Positions 8,783 to 16,834 of a DNA stretch of 64,000 bases are shown here, one piece after another. The position numbers and the translations under genes were made by a program. Under the pieces are notes generated by a model. It was not told where the DNA came from, did not search any database, and saw only the letters and a program-made list of their open reading frames with translations. This DNA comes from Streptomyces sp. NBC_01314 (lineage in GTDB: Bacteria > Actinomycetota > Actinomycetes > Streptomycetales > Streptomycetaceae), in NCBI RefSeq assembly GCF_041435215.1, contig NZ_CP108394.1:8618001-8682000 (forward strand), in the 5' to 3' direction. Each line of letters begins with the position of its first letter. Within the stretch, counting starts at the first letter, position 1.

Positions 8783-8817
8783 GCTTACTGCTTACTGCTT
8801 ACTGCTTACTGCTTACG
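8783..8817. repeat. heptamer tandem repeat (GCTTACT)x5
   Basis: GCTTACT is repeated four times exactly, with a fifth copy GCTTACG, between two convergent stop codons. The last copy supplies the TAA stop of the minus-strand nuclease. Likely slippage-prone and length-variable between strains. Confidence 0.9.
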
Positions 8818-10636
8818 GCTCGAACCGAACCACCTGCGGGTCGTGGTCGCTGATCTGGTCGTTGAACTCCGAGTTGACGTGCACGCTGTCGTACGTGAAC
8901 CCGGTGGAGCGCCGGACCGAGCGGCTGACCAGGATCTGGTCGAGCACCTGGGCGTTGCCCTGGAAGACGTACGAGTAACGCTCCCTCTTCGGGAGCGACT
9001 TGATCGCCGACCACAGGACGCCGTCGTTCTCCAGCAGCTTCGCGGTGTCGGAGAACTCGAAGTCGTTGATGTCTCCGAGCGCGATGACGTCCGCCTTCTT
9101 CTCCTTCGCCAGGATCTGCTTGACGAAGGCGTTCACGGCGGTCGCCTGCAGGTGGCGCTGGGTCTCCGAGCTCCGCTTCGGCGGCTGGAACTCCGAGTGC
9201 AGCGCCTGGTCGCCGCCCTTGGACGCGAAGTGGTTCGCGATCACGAAGACGGACTTGCCGCGGAAGGAGAACTCGCCGACGAGCGGCTTGCGGCTGTTCG
9301 TCCAGGCGGCGTTCGCCGGGTCGATCCGGCCCGGCGACACCGTCAGCCGCGCCTTGCCGTTCGCACTCGTCACCCCGGCGGCGGTCGCGGCGTCGCCGCC
9401 CGCGCGGTCGGCGAAGGAGACCCGCGCGGGGTTGAACAGGAAGACCTGGCGGATGTTGCCGCCGGGCTCACCGCCGTCCGCGAGGTTCACCGGGTCGATG
9501 GACCGCCAGGCGTACGTCGGGCCGCCGGCCGCCACGATCGCGTCGACCAGCTTCTGCACCGTCCGGTCGGCGGCGACCGTACCGTCGTTGGCGGCACCGT
9601 TGTTGTCCTGGATCTCCTCCAGGGCCACGATGTCGGGCGACTGCAGGTTGTGCACGATCGCGCCCGCGTGGTCCGCGAAGGAGGCGTCCGAGGGGTCCAG
9701 GTTCTCGACGTTGTACGTCGCCACCGCGAGCTCGCCGCTCGCCTGCTTGCGGGTCGTCTCGCGCTCCAGGCCGCCCTGCTTGAGGGTGCCGAGCCGGTTG
9801 GCGACGAGCGTGTAGCCGCCGAACTGGTTGTAGTCCAGCGGGCCGGCCGTCGTGCCCTTCAGGACGTCACCGACGTTCGCCTTCGGGAAGTCGGCTACCG
9901 CGCCCAGCGACTGGATCTGCAGCCGGCCGGTGTTCTGCGAGGTGTAGGAGTCGTACAGCGCGCCGCCGCGGCGGTTGTCGTTCTCCCGGGGCTTCACCGT
10001 GACCCACAGCTCGGTGAACGGGTCGGTGGCACCGACCACGCGGGTGTCGGCGACCTGGACGTTCATGCCCTCAAGGGACTCATAGCGGTCCAGCGCGTAC
10101 GTGGCCGGGGCGAGCTTGAGGCCGTTGACCGAGCCGCCCGCGGCGGTGTCGCCGACCGGGGCGTACTTCTTCGGCACGGACTTGGTGTCGAGGACGGTCG
10201 CGGCCGGGACCGCGTTGCCCGTGGAGACGACCGTGATCGTCGGGCGGGTGATCTGCGTCACGGACTGGTTTCCGGACGAAGTGCCGCCCGGCACGAACTC
10301 GCCGACCGTGCCCGCGACCGTCACCGCGTCGCCCACGGAGACCGTCGGCCGGGAGCTGGTGAAGACGAAGACACCCTCGCTCGTGGCCGGGTTGGCGTCC
10401 GCCTTGGGATCCTGGATCCAGAAGCCGCGTGAACCGTAGGTGCGGACGCCCGTGACGATTCCCTGCACCCCGGCGACCTGCTGGCCGGTGAGCGGGGACG
10501 TCCGGGTGGTGCCCTGGATGTCGTGGATGCGTATGGATTCGGCCTCGGCGGTCGAGGTCAGGACCACGGCGGACACCGTGGAGCAGATGGTGGCGACGGT
10601 CAGCGCGCCGATGCGCGCGGTTCTCTTGCTCGGCAA
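8813..10636 (-). CDS. secreted endonuclease/exonuclease/phosphatase-family nuclease
   Basis: 607 residues. The start is TTG at 10636: GGAGGGA sits 5 bases upstream, and initiating there gives a perfect signal peptide (MPSKRTARIG, a hydrophobic run, AEA-ES cleavage near 31-33). Upstream in-frame ATGs would put the signal peptide internal. Residues about 35-300 hold OB-fold/LTD-like beta domains as in ExeM-type nucleases. Residues about 310-607 are the EEP catalytic domain, with ATYNVENLDP, VALEEIQDN, ANHFASKGGD, LGDINDFE and the terminal SDHDPQVV carrying metal and His ligands. It probably degrades extracellular nucleic acid for phosphate or nutrients. The upstream region shares a 16-base motif with the acid phosphatase at 45.4 kb. 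Confidence 0.9.
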   Translation of the reverse strand: MPSKRTARIGALTVATICSTVSAVVLTSTAEAESIRIHDIQGTTRTSPLTGQQVAGVQGIVTGVRTYGSRGFWIQDPKADANPATSEGVFVFTSSRPTVSVGDAVTVAGTVGEFVPGGTSSGNQSVTQITRPTITVVSTGNAVPAATVLDTKSVPKKYAPVGDTAAGGSVNGLKLAPATYALDRYESLEGMNVQVADTRVVGATDPFTELWVTVKPRENDNRRGGALYDSYTSQNTGRLQIQSLGAVADFPKANVGDVLKGTTAGPLDYNQFGGYTLVANRLGTLKQGGLERETTRKQASGELAVATYNVENLDPSDASFADHAGAIVHNLQSPDIVALEEIQDNNGAANDGTVAADRTVQKLVDAIVAAGGPTYAWRSIDPVNLADGGEPGGNIRQVFLFNPARVSFADRAGGDAATAAGVTSANGKARLTVSPGRIDPANAAWTNSRKPLVGEFSFRGKSVFVIANHFASKGGDQALHSEFQPPKRSSETQRHLQATAVNAFVKQILAKEKKADVIALGDINDFEFSDTAKLLENDGVLWSAIKSLPKRERYSYVFQGNAQVLDQILVSRSVRRSTGFTYDSVHVNSEFNDQISDHDPQVVRFEP

Positions 10637-10712
10637 GGGGATCCCTCCGGGGACGTACGTGAGCGCCGGGACGAGAGTGGACTTGGGTGGCCTGCGACCG
10701 GTGGGGCGGCGC

Positions 10713-10728
10713 GACGCGCGTAGAACCC
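10713..10728 (+). promoter_or_regulatory. GACGCGCGTAGAA motif, inverted partner of the nuclease upstream motif
   Basis: GACGCGCGTAGAACCC, plus orientation, faces the opposite-strand copy at 10798-10814. The two lie about 75 and 160 bases upstream of the nuclease start. Only the core is conserved. Confidence 0.45.
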
Positions 10729-10797
10729 GACAGGCCCGATGAACTCCGATGGTCATGCCTGTGGGTGGCCCCGGAGTCTTCCCAGAGCTACCCATGA

Positions 10798-10814
10798 GTT
10801 TCTACGCGCGTCAA
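10798..10814 (-). promoter_or_regulatory. TTGACGCGCGTAGAAAC motif upstream of the secreted nuclease
   Basis: Read on the minus strand, TTGACGCGCGTAGAAAC ends about 160 bases before the nuclease start. The 16-base TGACGCGCGTAGAAAC is identical to the sequence immediately upstream of the acid phosphatase ATG at 45406-45421. Regulator unknown. The surrounding gap 10637-11033 holds this motif pair and otherwise no gene that I can support. Confidence 0.55.
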
Positions 10815-11033
10815 TCTCCTGCCTGGTCAGGCCAGTTGTCAAGGTTTCAGCCATACCTGACTCCTGGCAGGTACATGAACCGGGCGGCATGGGTTCAAAT
10901 CCGTCTAGGCTGAGCGGCTGCGTACTCGTACCCGTACTCGTTCGCGTATCGCTCACGGGAGCCCTCTCCGCAGGGGCCGCCCGAAGCGCCCGGCAGTCGT
11001 TCGTCACCATCCGTTCCGAGGAGATCCCCGCCG

Positions 11034-12500
11034 ATGTCAGACAGCTCGCCACTGCCGCCGGTGCGGCTCCTCTCCGAAGCGGAGCTGGCGCGGGAGGCGC
11101 TCGCCACACCGCTGCTCTCGCGCGCCGCCCGGCTCGCCCGCTGGGCCGGGCCGGACACGCGTGTGGGTTCCGGGGGCGAACTCGTCGACGAGCAGCTGTC
11201 CGCCGCCGCCGAGGCGCTCGGGCTCACCGGCGCGGGCGTCGACGGCGACGACGCGGCGGCCTCGGCCAGTGAGGCCTGGCGGGTGGCCGTGGACACCGGG
11301 CTCGTCGAGATCGTGGACGAGGAGGCGGGGACGGTCGCCGTGGGCGAGGACCTCGCGCTCCTTGTCTCCGGCGGCCCGCAGGACGTCCTCGGTATCTGGC
11401 GCACGGCCCTGGAGGCCGCCCTCGCCGACGCGAGCGTGCCCGACCTCGACGGCCTCGTCGACGCCATGGACTCAGGCGGCGAGATCGACTTCTCCGAACT
11501 CGACTGGGACCCCGACGCCGAGGCGGACTTCCTCGACGGCGTGCTCGGCAACCTCTACCTCCTCACCGTCAGCGAGGACGGCCCCGACGGACCGGTGCCG
11601 CTGCCCGCCCTCGCCGCCTCGATGATCGTCCCCGACGACATGGGGGAGCCCACCAACGACGTACTGGAACAGGTCTCGGACGCGATGATGCGGCTCGACG
11701 ACCAGTTCCGGGTGCTGGAGCCGGTCGGGCTGGTGGAGTACCAGCCGGTGGACGAGGCGCTGATGACGGACGCGGAGGAGGCCGCCGCGGCCGAGGGGCC
11801 GGGTGCGCCTGCCGTCGACGACACCGATGTCACGCGGTACGGCATGGTCCGGCTCACCCCGCTCGGGCTGTACGGGATGCGGGCGCGGCTCCAGGAGGCG
11901 GGCGTACTTGCGCCCGCGGTCGGGGACCTCGTCGACAAGGGCGCGGACGCGCTGCTGGACGGCACCGCCGGGTTCCCGCCGGCGGCGGCCCAGGCCGAGA
12001 CCGAGCAGTGGCTCGCGCGCCGGGAGTCGCCGGCCGCGGCCCGCGAGCTGCTCGCGGCCGCGCGTGGCTCCGACGCGGGCGCGCCGCTGCGGCGGCTGCG
12101 CTGTCAGCAGGCGCTGTCCCTCGTGGGGGCGGTGGCCGAACCTGCCCTCCGGGAGGTTCTGGACGACCCCGAGTTGGGCGGGCTCGCCCGGGTGTGGCTG
12201 ACCGAGCACGGAGCCACCGACGTGCCCGCGCCGTCCCAGGCCATGGTCTTCTGGCTGACCATCGACACGGTTGCCGCGCAGCTGGCGGCCGAGGGGAACT
12301 CCGCGGAGCTGCGGGCGCTGGTGGAGGGGCTGGCCGCGCAGCACGGTTCGTTCTTCGCGGCGGCGTGGCGGGTGGATCACCCGGCCACGCCGGATGTCCT
12401 TGAGGCGATGGGGAGGATCCACCCCGACAAGCGGGTGGCGAAGGAGGCCCGTAAGGCGGCGTTCAAGGCGCGGTCGCAGAAGGGGCCGGGCGCGTTCTAG
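11034..12500 (+). CDS. conserved hypothetical protein, Asp/Glu- and Ala-rich
   Basis: 488 residues, cytosolic by composition, with no signal peptide or membrane helix. A region at about 20-120 (RAARLARWAGP, an acidic loop DGDDAAAS) is followed by alternating helical segments. A winged-helix-like segment near 265-285 reads RYGMVRLTPLGLYGMRARL, and a C-terminal helical-repeat region (about 330-470, ARVWLTEHGATDV and then paired Ala/Leu helices) resembles HEAT-type packing. I recognise it only as a Streptomyces conserved hypothetical; no function assigned. A lone gene; start ATG at 11034, eight bases after a GAGGAGA site. Confidence 0.75.
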   Translation: MSDSSPLPPVRLLSEAELAREALATPLLSRAARLARWAGPDTRVGSGGELVDEQLSAAAEALGLTGAGVDGDDAAASASEAWRVAVDTGLVEIVDEEAGTVAVGEDLALLVSGGPQDVLGIWRTALEAALADASVPDLDGLVDAMDSGGEIDFSELDWDPDAEADFLDGVLGNLYLLTVSEDGPDGPVPLPALAASMIVPDDMGEPTNDVLEQVSDAMMRLDDQFRVLEPVGLVEYQPVDEALMTDAEEAAAAEGPGAPAVDDTDVTRYGMVRLTPLGLYGMRARLQEAGVLAPAVGDLVDKGADALLDGTAGFPPAAAQAETEQWLARRESPAAARELLAAARGSDAGAPLRRLRCQQALSLVGAVAEPALREVLDDPELGGLARVWLTEHGATDVPAPSQAMVFWLTIDTVAAQLAAEGNSAELRALVEGLAAQHGSFFAAAWRVDHPATPDVLEAMGRIHPDKRVAKEARKAAFKARSQKGPGAF

Positions 12501-12514
12501 GGGCGGGGCGCCCA

Positions 12515-12785
12515 ATGGCTCGGGGATGCCTGTGGGTCGGCGGGTGCGGGTCCGGTGGGGCTTCTCGCGCAGTTCCCCGCGCCCCTGAAAAGCAGGGGCT
12601 CCGCCCCATGCTTTTCGGCCCGAAGGGCCCGTGGTCCTTCAGGAGCGTAAGGGCCTGGTCTTTCAGGAGCGCGAGGGCCTGGTCTTTCAGGAGCGCGAGG
12701 GCCTGGTCTTTCAGGGGCGCGCAGAACTGTGCGAGCAACCACGGACCCACCCGCGCCCGCCGACCCACAGGCATCCCCGAGCCAT
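12515..12785. repeat. 271-bp element with perfect 30-bp terminal inverted repeats
   Basis: Positions 12515-12544 are the exact reverse complement of 12756-12785 (starting ATGGCTCGGGGATGCCTGTG). Inside each end, in opposite orientation, lies one copy of the dispersed GCGCAGTTCCCCGCGCCCC repeat (12557-12585 and, degenerate, 12714-12740). Between them is a 24-bp tandem array. No transposase is present. It may be a MITE-like element or two inverted copies of a longer dispersed repeat. It immediately precedes a gene that has lost its 5' part. Confidence 0.7.
12633..12720. repeat. 24-bp tandem repeat, about 3.7 copies
   Basis: Units start at 12633, 12657, 12681 and 12705 (GGTCTTTCAGGAGCGCGAGG plus GCCT). 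The middle two are identical, the first has three changes, and the last is truncated and merges into the flanking repeat. Period 24 keeps several frames open, which explains short spurious ORFs here. Confidence 0.88.
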
Positions 12786-12920
12786 GAGGCGCCCAAGGGG
12801 GTCGAAGGGGCGCAGCCCCTTGGTGGTTCACCGAAGCCAGGGGGCTCCGTCTACCCCCGTTCAGCCTGCGTTCAAGCGCGAGCGCGACCGTGGCGCGACA
12901 ACTCGGGTCCGCCCCCCCAC

Positions 12921-13649
12921 GGCTTGTTCTACCGCTGGACCCCGCCCAAGGGATTCACCCACGACCCCGGGAAGTTCCGCACCCTCGCCGACGACGCGGG
13001 CGTCCTCCAGGCCCCCCGCTGCTACGACTCCGGCGGCCGGTTCGTCGACGACCTGTCCCGCGCCACGAAGACCGGCACGGTGTACGGGGGCGACTGGATC
13101 GACGTCCCCGACCGTGACGCCAGGACCGTCGCCGTACGCAAGCAGTTCGCCGACACCGAGATCACCCGCGCCCGCAAGCTGGAGGGCATGTGGTGGGGCG
13201 ACGGCGGCACGTACGTCGTCTCCTCCTACGCCCGTTCCGAGAGCCCCGGCCGGCACGACGGCCAGGTCTGGTTCTACGACCCCAAGCGCCGCACCCTGAC
13301 CCTGAAGGTCCTGCTCGGCGTCAACCCCGACCCGTCCGCCGACGGCGCCCTCGACGGCCCCGACAACATCACCGTCTCCCCCTACGGCGGCATCGTCCTC
13401 GCCGAGGACGGCGAGGGCATCTCTCACCTGTTCTGCGCCACCGACAGCGGCCGTACGTACCCGATCGCCCGCAACGACCTGGCCATGACATCAGCCGCTA
13501 CCGCGGCGGGCGGCACCGAGGAGGAGCCGGAGTGCAGCGAGTTCGCCGGCGTCACCTTCTCGCCCGACGGAAAGACCCTGTACGCCAACATCCAGACGCC
13601 GGGCATTCTGCTCGCCGTCACGGGGCCGTGGAAGCGGCAGCGGCGTTAG
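12921..13649 (+). pseudogene. 5'-truncated PhoX-like (DUF839) protein
   Basis: About 242 residues of the C-terminal half of an alkaline-phosphatase-PhoX-type beta-propeller, starting abruptly at GLFYRWTPPKGF. It shows KLEGMWWGDGGTYVV, DGPDNITVSPYGGIVLAEDG and CSEFAGVTFSPDGKTLYAN, then a natural stop. The N-terminal half, with the Tat signal and much of the metal site, is missing; in its place is the repeat element ending near 12785. No start with a ribosome site precedes the homology. PhoX enzymes are Ca/Fe-dependent secreted phosphatases, and this copy is presumably inactive. Confidence 0.7.
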
Positions 13650-13724
13650 AACGGTTCGTCACTCGTACGGGTGGGCTTGTCTGATTCGGTGAGTGGCCAA
13701 TGGTGCTGAACGTACCGTTCCCGT

Positions 13725-14522
13725 ATGTCCAACTCATGTGACGAGACGGGGCGGGAGAGCCTGGTCGGGGGCGGTCTCGACGTGACGGCACGGCCGGGAC
13801 ACCGCCCTGCCGTCACGTCGAACCGCGCGCGCTTCGCGAGCGCTGAGGGGACGGACAGACCGGCTGCCGAGGGCCTTGCCGAAGGGACTCCGGTCTGGCT
13901 CCCGGACGGCATGGTGGCTCCCGTGGAGAGTGTCGTGGCCGAGAGGCTTTCTGTTCTCGCCTATGACAAGGAGTGGGACCTTCGCCAAGCCCGGCCCGGA
14001 CGCCCCTACCCACCGCGAGACAGCACAGTTGGCAACCTGGTGACCACTCGCCCAGCTCGCTGGATCGACACTGGTACGCAGCCTGTACTCGCCGTGAGGT
14101 TCGCTTCGGGCCGCGTGATCGAAGCGACAGCCAACCACAGGTGGGCTGTCCGAAGCCGGGAAGGCTCACGACGTCCGACCTGGAAGTCGACCGCCTCTCT
14201 GGAGCCCGGGTGCGCGGTCCCTGCACCGCTTACCGCTGACTTCTTCGGAACTCTTGGTGACGAGTGGGACGGCTGGTTCGTCGGATCGATGCTCGGCGAT
14301 GGCAACATGACCGGCCGTACCCCGACATGGGTCGGCCACGACGACGGAACACTTCAGCAGATTCGAGAGTATGTCGCCAAGCACGGATGCCAGGTCAATG
14401 TGGCGTCCATTGTGTGGGACCGCGTCGTTTGCATTGCACCGGCCGGGGCGAAGAAGACCTACTGCGTCGAGGTGCAGCCGTCCCGCTTGTGGGTCACGAA
14501 CGGCGTCGCGACGGGCAACTGA
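13725..14522 (+). CDS. orphan intein-like (Hint) protein with homing-endonuclease remnant
   Basis: 265 residues. Residues 50-60 (GLAEGTPVWLP) match intein block A, but the splice-donor Cys is Gly50. Residues 116-142 (a DTGTQPVLAV-type strand, then T135-x-x-H138) are block B. WFVGSMLGDGNM (184-195) resembles the first LAGLIDADG helix. The end, YCVEV...VTNGVATGN, matches blocks F and G, with the penultimate His replaced by Gly and the terminal Asn directly before TGA. Protein splicing in the normal way therefore looks impossible, and no flanking extein domain is recognisable. Four 60-base lines counted here average about 57% GC, far below the neighbours, which suggests transfer. No clear ribosome site. 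Confidence 0.62.
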   Translation: MSNSCDETGRESLVGGGLDVTARPGHRPAVTSNRARFASAEGTDRPAAEGLAEGTPVWLPDGMVAPVESVVAERLSVLAYDKEWDLRQARPGRPYPPRDSTVGNLVTTRPARWIDTGTQPVLAVRFASGRVIEATANHRWAVRSREGSRRPTWKSTASLEPGCAVPAPLTADFFGTLGDEWDGWFVGSMLGDGNMTGRTPTWVGHDDGTLQQIREYVAKHGCQVNVASIVWDRVVCIAPAGAKKTYCVEVQPSRLWVTNGVATGN

Positions 14523-14766
14523 CATTACGAACGCCGGTGGGCCAAAGGGCCGTCGAGTAGCTTCGAGAAACTGACATTGTCTCGTCCATGGGCTCATCGT
14601 CACCGCGGCCAGTCCGCGTACGGGCCCGTGATGATCCGGCCGCGGCTCACCCGGGCACGTCCCCGACACGACTGATCTTGGGTTGCGCGCAGCGACTGTG
14701 GCCCATGTTGCGGCATGGTCCGCGGCCCTTGCCCGATCCTAAGATTGACATCTAACATTTCAGTTC

Positions 14767-15594
14767 ATGGAGGCCATACGACCGGTCGGGCGCACCCTGC
14801 TGAGGGACCGCGCCTACCAAGCCATCCGGGACGCCATCGTGGCCGGGGAGATCGAGCCGGGCGCGGTGGTGCGGGACGCCGAGTTCGCGGAGTTACTGGG
14901 GCTGTCGCGGGCGCCGGTGCGGGAGGCGTTCTCCCGGCTGGTGGACGAGGGGCTGCTGGAGAGCAAGCCGCAGAGCTATACGCGGGTCACGGCCGTCGTC
15001 GCCGCCGATGTGCGGGACGCCGCCGCCGTGGTCGGCGCCATGCACGAGCTGGCCACCCGGACCGCCGTGCCCCGGCTGTTCGCGGCGGACATCGAGACGA
15101 TGCGCTCTGCCAACGAGCGGTTCGCGGCGGCCGTCCGCTCGGGCGACGTCGACGCGGCCCTGGTCGCCGACGACGCACTGCACGACGTCCTCGTCCGGGT
15201 GAGCGGCAACCGCGCGGCCGCCGCCACCGTCGCCCGCTACACCCCGCTCATCCGCCGGCTGGAGCGGCGGCGCTTCGGTGAGGGCGGCAACTGCCGTTCG
15301 GCCGGACTGCACGAGCAGTTGATCGAGGCCTGCACGGCCGGTGACACGGACCAGGCGGTCAGCGTCACCGCGGAGATCTGGCGCGGCCTGGCCGCACTCG
15401 CCGACGAGCCGACCGACGATTCGACCGGGCCGACCGGGCCGACCGGGCCGAGTGACGAGCGGACCGGGCCGAGCGACGCCCCGGTCGCTGAACCCGCAGA
15501 GGAGCCGGGCGGCGCATCCGAACACCGGCTCACCCACGAGCCCGCCCGCGAACCCGTGCCCGTGCCCGTGCGCGTGCGCGAAGCGGACCACTGA
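14767..15594 (+). CDS. GntR/FadR-type (FCD) transcriptional regulator next to ACC deaminase
   Basis: 275 residues. Winged HTH at about 12-75 ([20 protein letters not shown], then [15 protein letters not shown]) followed by an all-helical FCD ligand domain to about 215. FCD metal/ligand His residues are suggested by the [12 protein letters not shown] segment and the later LHEQLIEA. The last 60 residues are low complexity (TGPTGPTGP, Pro/Val/Glu repeats) and probably disordered. ATG at 14767 lacks a good ribosome site; TTGACA at 14745-14750 is too close to be its -35 box unless the transcript is leaderless and starts inside. It precedes acdS by 68 bases in the same direction, so it probably regulates it. 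Confidence 0.85.
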   Translation: MEAIRPVGRTLLRDRAYQAIRDAIVAGEIEPGAVVRDAEFAELLGLSRAPVREAFSRLVDEGLLESKPQSYTRVTAVVAADVRDAAAVVGAMHELATRTAVPRLFAADIETMRSANERFAAAVRSGDVDAALVADDALHDVLVRVSGNRAAAATVARYTPLIRRLERRRFGEGGNCRSAGLHEQLIEACTAGDTDQAVSVTAEIWRGLAALADEPTDDSTGPTGPTGPSDERTGPSDAPVAEPAEEPGGASEHRLTHEPAREPVPVPVRVREADH

Positions 15595-15662
15595 CCCGAT
15601 CGCCCCCGCCCCACTCCGCCCCCGCCCAACGCCGCCCCGCCCGACTCCACCTTGGAGAACCC

Positions 15663-16682
15663 GTGTCCCTCTCGTCCTTCGAGCGCTACCCGCTCCTCTT
15701 CGGGCCCTCGCCGGTCCACCCGCTGGAGCGCCTGACCGCACACCTCGGCGGCGCCTCCATCTGGGCCAAGCGCGAGGACTGCAACTCCGGCATCGCGTAC
15801 GGCGGCAACAAGACCCGCAAGCTGGAGTACCTCGTCGCCGACGCGATCGCCCAGGGCTGCGACACCCTCGTCTCCATCGGCGGCGTGCAGTCCAACCACA
15901 CCCGCCAGGTCGCCGCCGTCGCCGCCCGCGCCGGACTCAAGTGCGTACTCGTGCAGGAGAGTTGGGTCGACTGGCCGGACGCCGTGTACGACAAGGTCGG
16001 CAACATCCTGATCAGCCGACTGGCCGGGGCCGACGTACGGCTCGTCCGGGCCGGCTTCGGCATCGGCTTCAAGGAGAGCTGGGAACTGGCGCTCAGGGAG
16101 GTCGAGGAGGGCGGCGGTAAGCCCTACGCCATCCCGGCCGGCGCCTCCGACCACCCCCTCGGCGGCCTCGGCTTCGCGGGCTGGGCATACGAAGTCGCCG
16201 AGCAGGAGCGGGAGTTGGGCGTCTTCTTCGACACGGTGATCGTCTGCTCGGTGACCGGCTCGACCCAGGCCGGCATGGTCGCCGGGTTCGCCGCGCTGGA
16301 GGAGGCGGGCGAACGGGCGCGCCGGGTGATCGGCATCGACGCCTCGGCCAAGCCGACCCCCACCCGCGAGCAGATCGCCCGCATCGCCCACAACACCGGG
16401 CAACTCATCGGCCTCAAGCGGAAGTTGACCGTGGCCGACATCGAGCTGGACGAGCGCTACCACGCCGGGATCTACGGTGTCCCGGACGACGCCACCCTCG
16501 TCGCCATGCAGCTCGCCGCGCGCACCGAGGGCATGATCACCGACCCCGTGTACGAGGGCAAGTCGATGGCCGGGATGGTCGACCTGATCGAGCGCGGCGA
16601 GATAGGCCCGGAGTCCACCGTGCTGTACGCCCACCTCGGCGGCCAGCCCGCGCTGAACGCGTACAGCGGAGTGATCGGGTGA
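15663..16682 (+). CDS. acdS: 1-aminocyclopropane-1-carboxylate deaminase
   Basis: 339 residues, normal length, GTG start 8 bases after TTGGAGAAC. PLP lysine is K50 in GGNKTRK, the nucleophile Ser is S77 in GGVQSNHTR, and the DPVYEGKSM motif carries the Tyr-Glu pair that distinguishes ACC deaminases from D-cysteine desulfhydrases. It converts the plant ethylene precursor ACC to 2-oxobutanoate and ammonia in the cytosol. With the pectin locus downstream this fits a plant-associated lifestyle. It follows a GntR-type regulator rather than the Lrp-type AcdR known in proteobacteria. Confidence 0.92.
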   Translation: MSLSSFERYPLLFGPSPVHPLERLTAHLGGASIWAKREDCNSGIAYGGNKTRKLEYLVADAIAQGCDTLVSIGGVQSNHTRQVAAVAARAGLKCVLVQESWVDWPDAVYDKVGNILISRLAGADVRLVRAGFGIGFKESWELALREVEEGGGKPYAIPAGASDHPLGGLGFAGWAYEVAEQERELGVFFDTVIVCSVTGSTQAGMVAGFAALEEAGERARRVIGIDASAKPTPTREQIARIAHNTGQLIGLKRKLTVADIELDERYHAGIYGVPDDATLVAMQLAARTEGMITDPVYEGKSMAGMVDLIERGEIGPESTVLYAHLGGQPALNAYSGVIG

Positions 16683-16834
16683 CGTCGAGGGCGTTCTGCG
16701 GGGGCTGACCCGGACACGGGCTCCCGCCGCAGCCGGCACCCGGCCGGATACAGCGCACGGCGTGCGGGCGGACGGTCGGCAGGGGGAGCCGGGCGCACCC
16801 TTGTCGGGTGGCCCGGCGTTGCTCGCGCGTGCCC

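Noticed and set aside
8087..10432. Long plus-strand open frame opposite the nuclease gene
   Set aside because: An antisense shadow typical of high-GC coding DNA. It has an Arg/Val/Gly-rich, repeat-like composition and no domain, whereas the minus-strand gene has a full nuclease domain.
10880..10915. tRNA-like GGGTTCAAATCC sequence
   Set aside because: The putative T-stem pairs at only two positions and there is no acceptor, D or anticodon arm around it. It is the leader of the hypothetical gene.
12633..12720. CRISPR-like array
   Set aside because: The repeats are contiguous with no spacers and no cas genes are present in the window.
12515..12831. Short repetitive ORFs on both strands in the 24-bp repeat zone
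   Set aside because: They exist only because the repeat period is a multiple of three and lacks stop codons; there is no ribosome site or natural protein pattern.
14745..14766. TTGACA as -35 box for the GntR gene before acdS
   Set aside because: Only 16 bases lie between it and the ATG, too few for a -10 box and leader; a leaderless start inside the gene cannot be shown.
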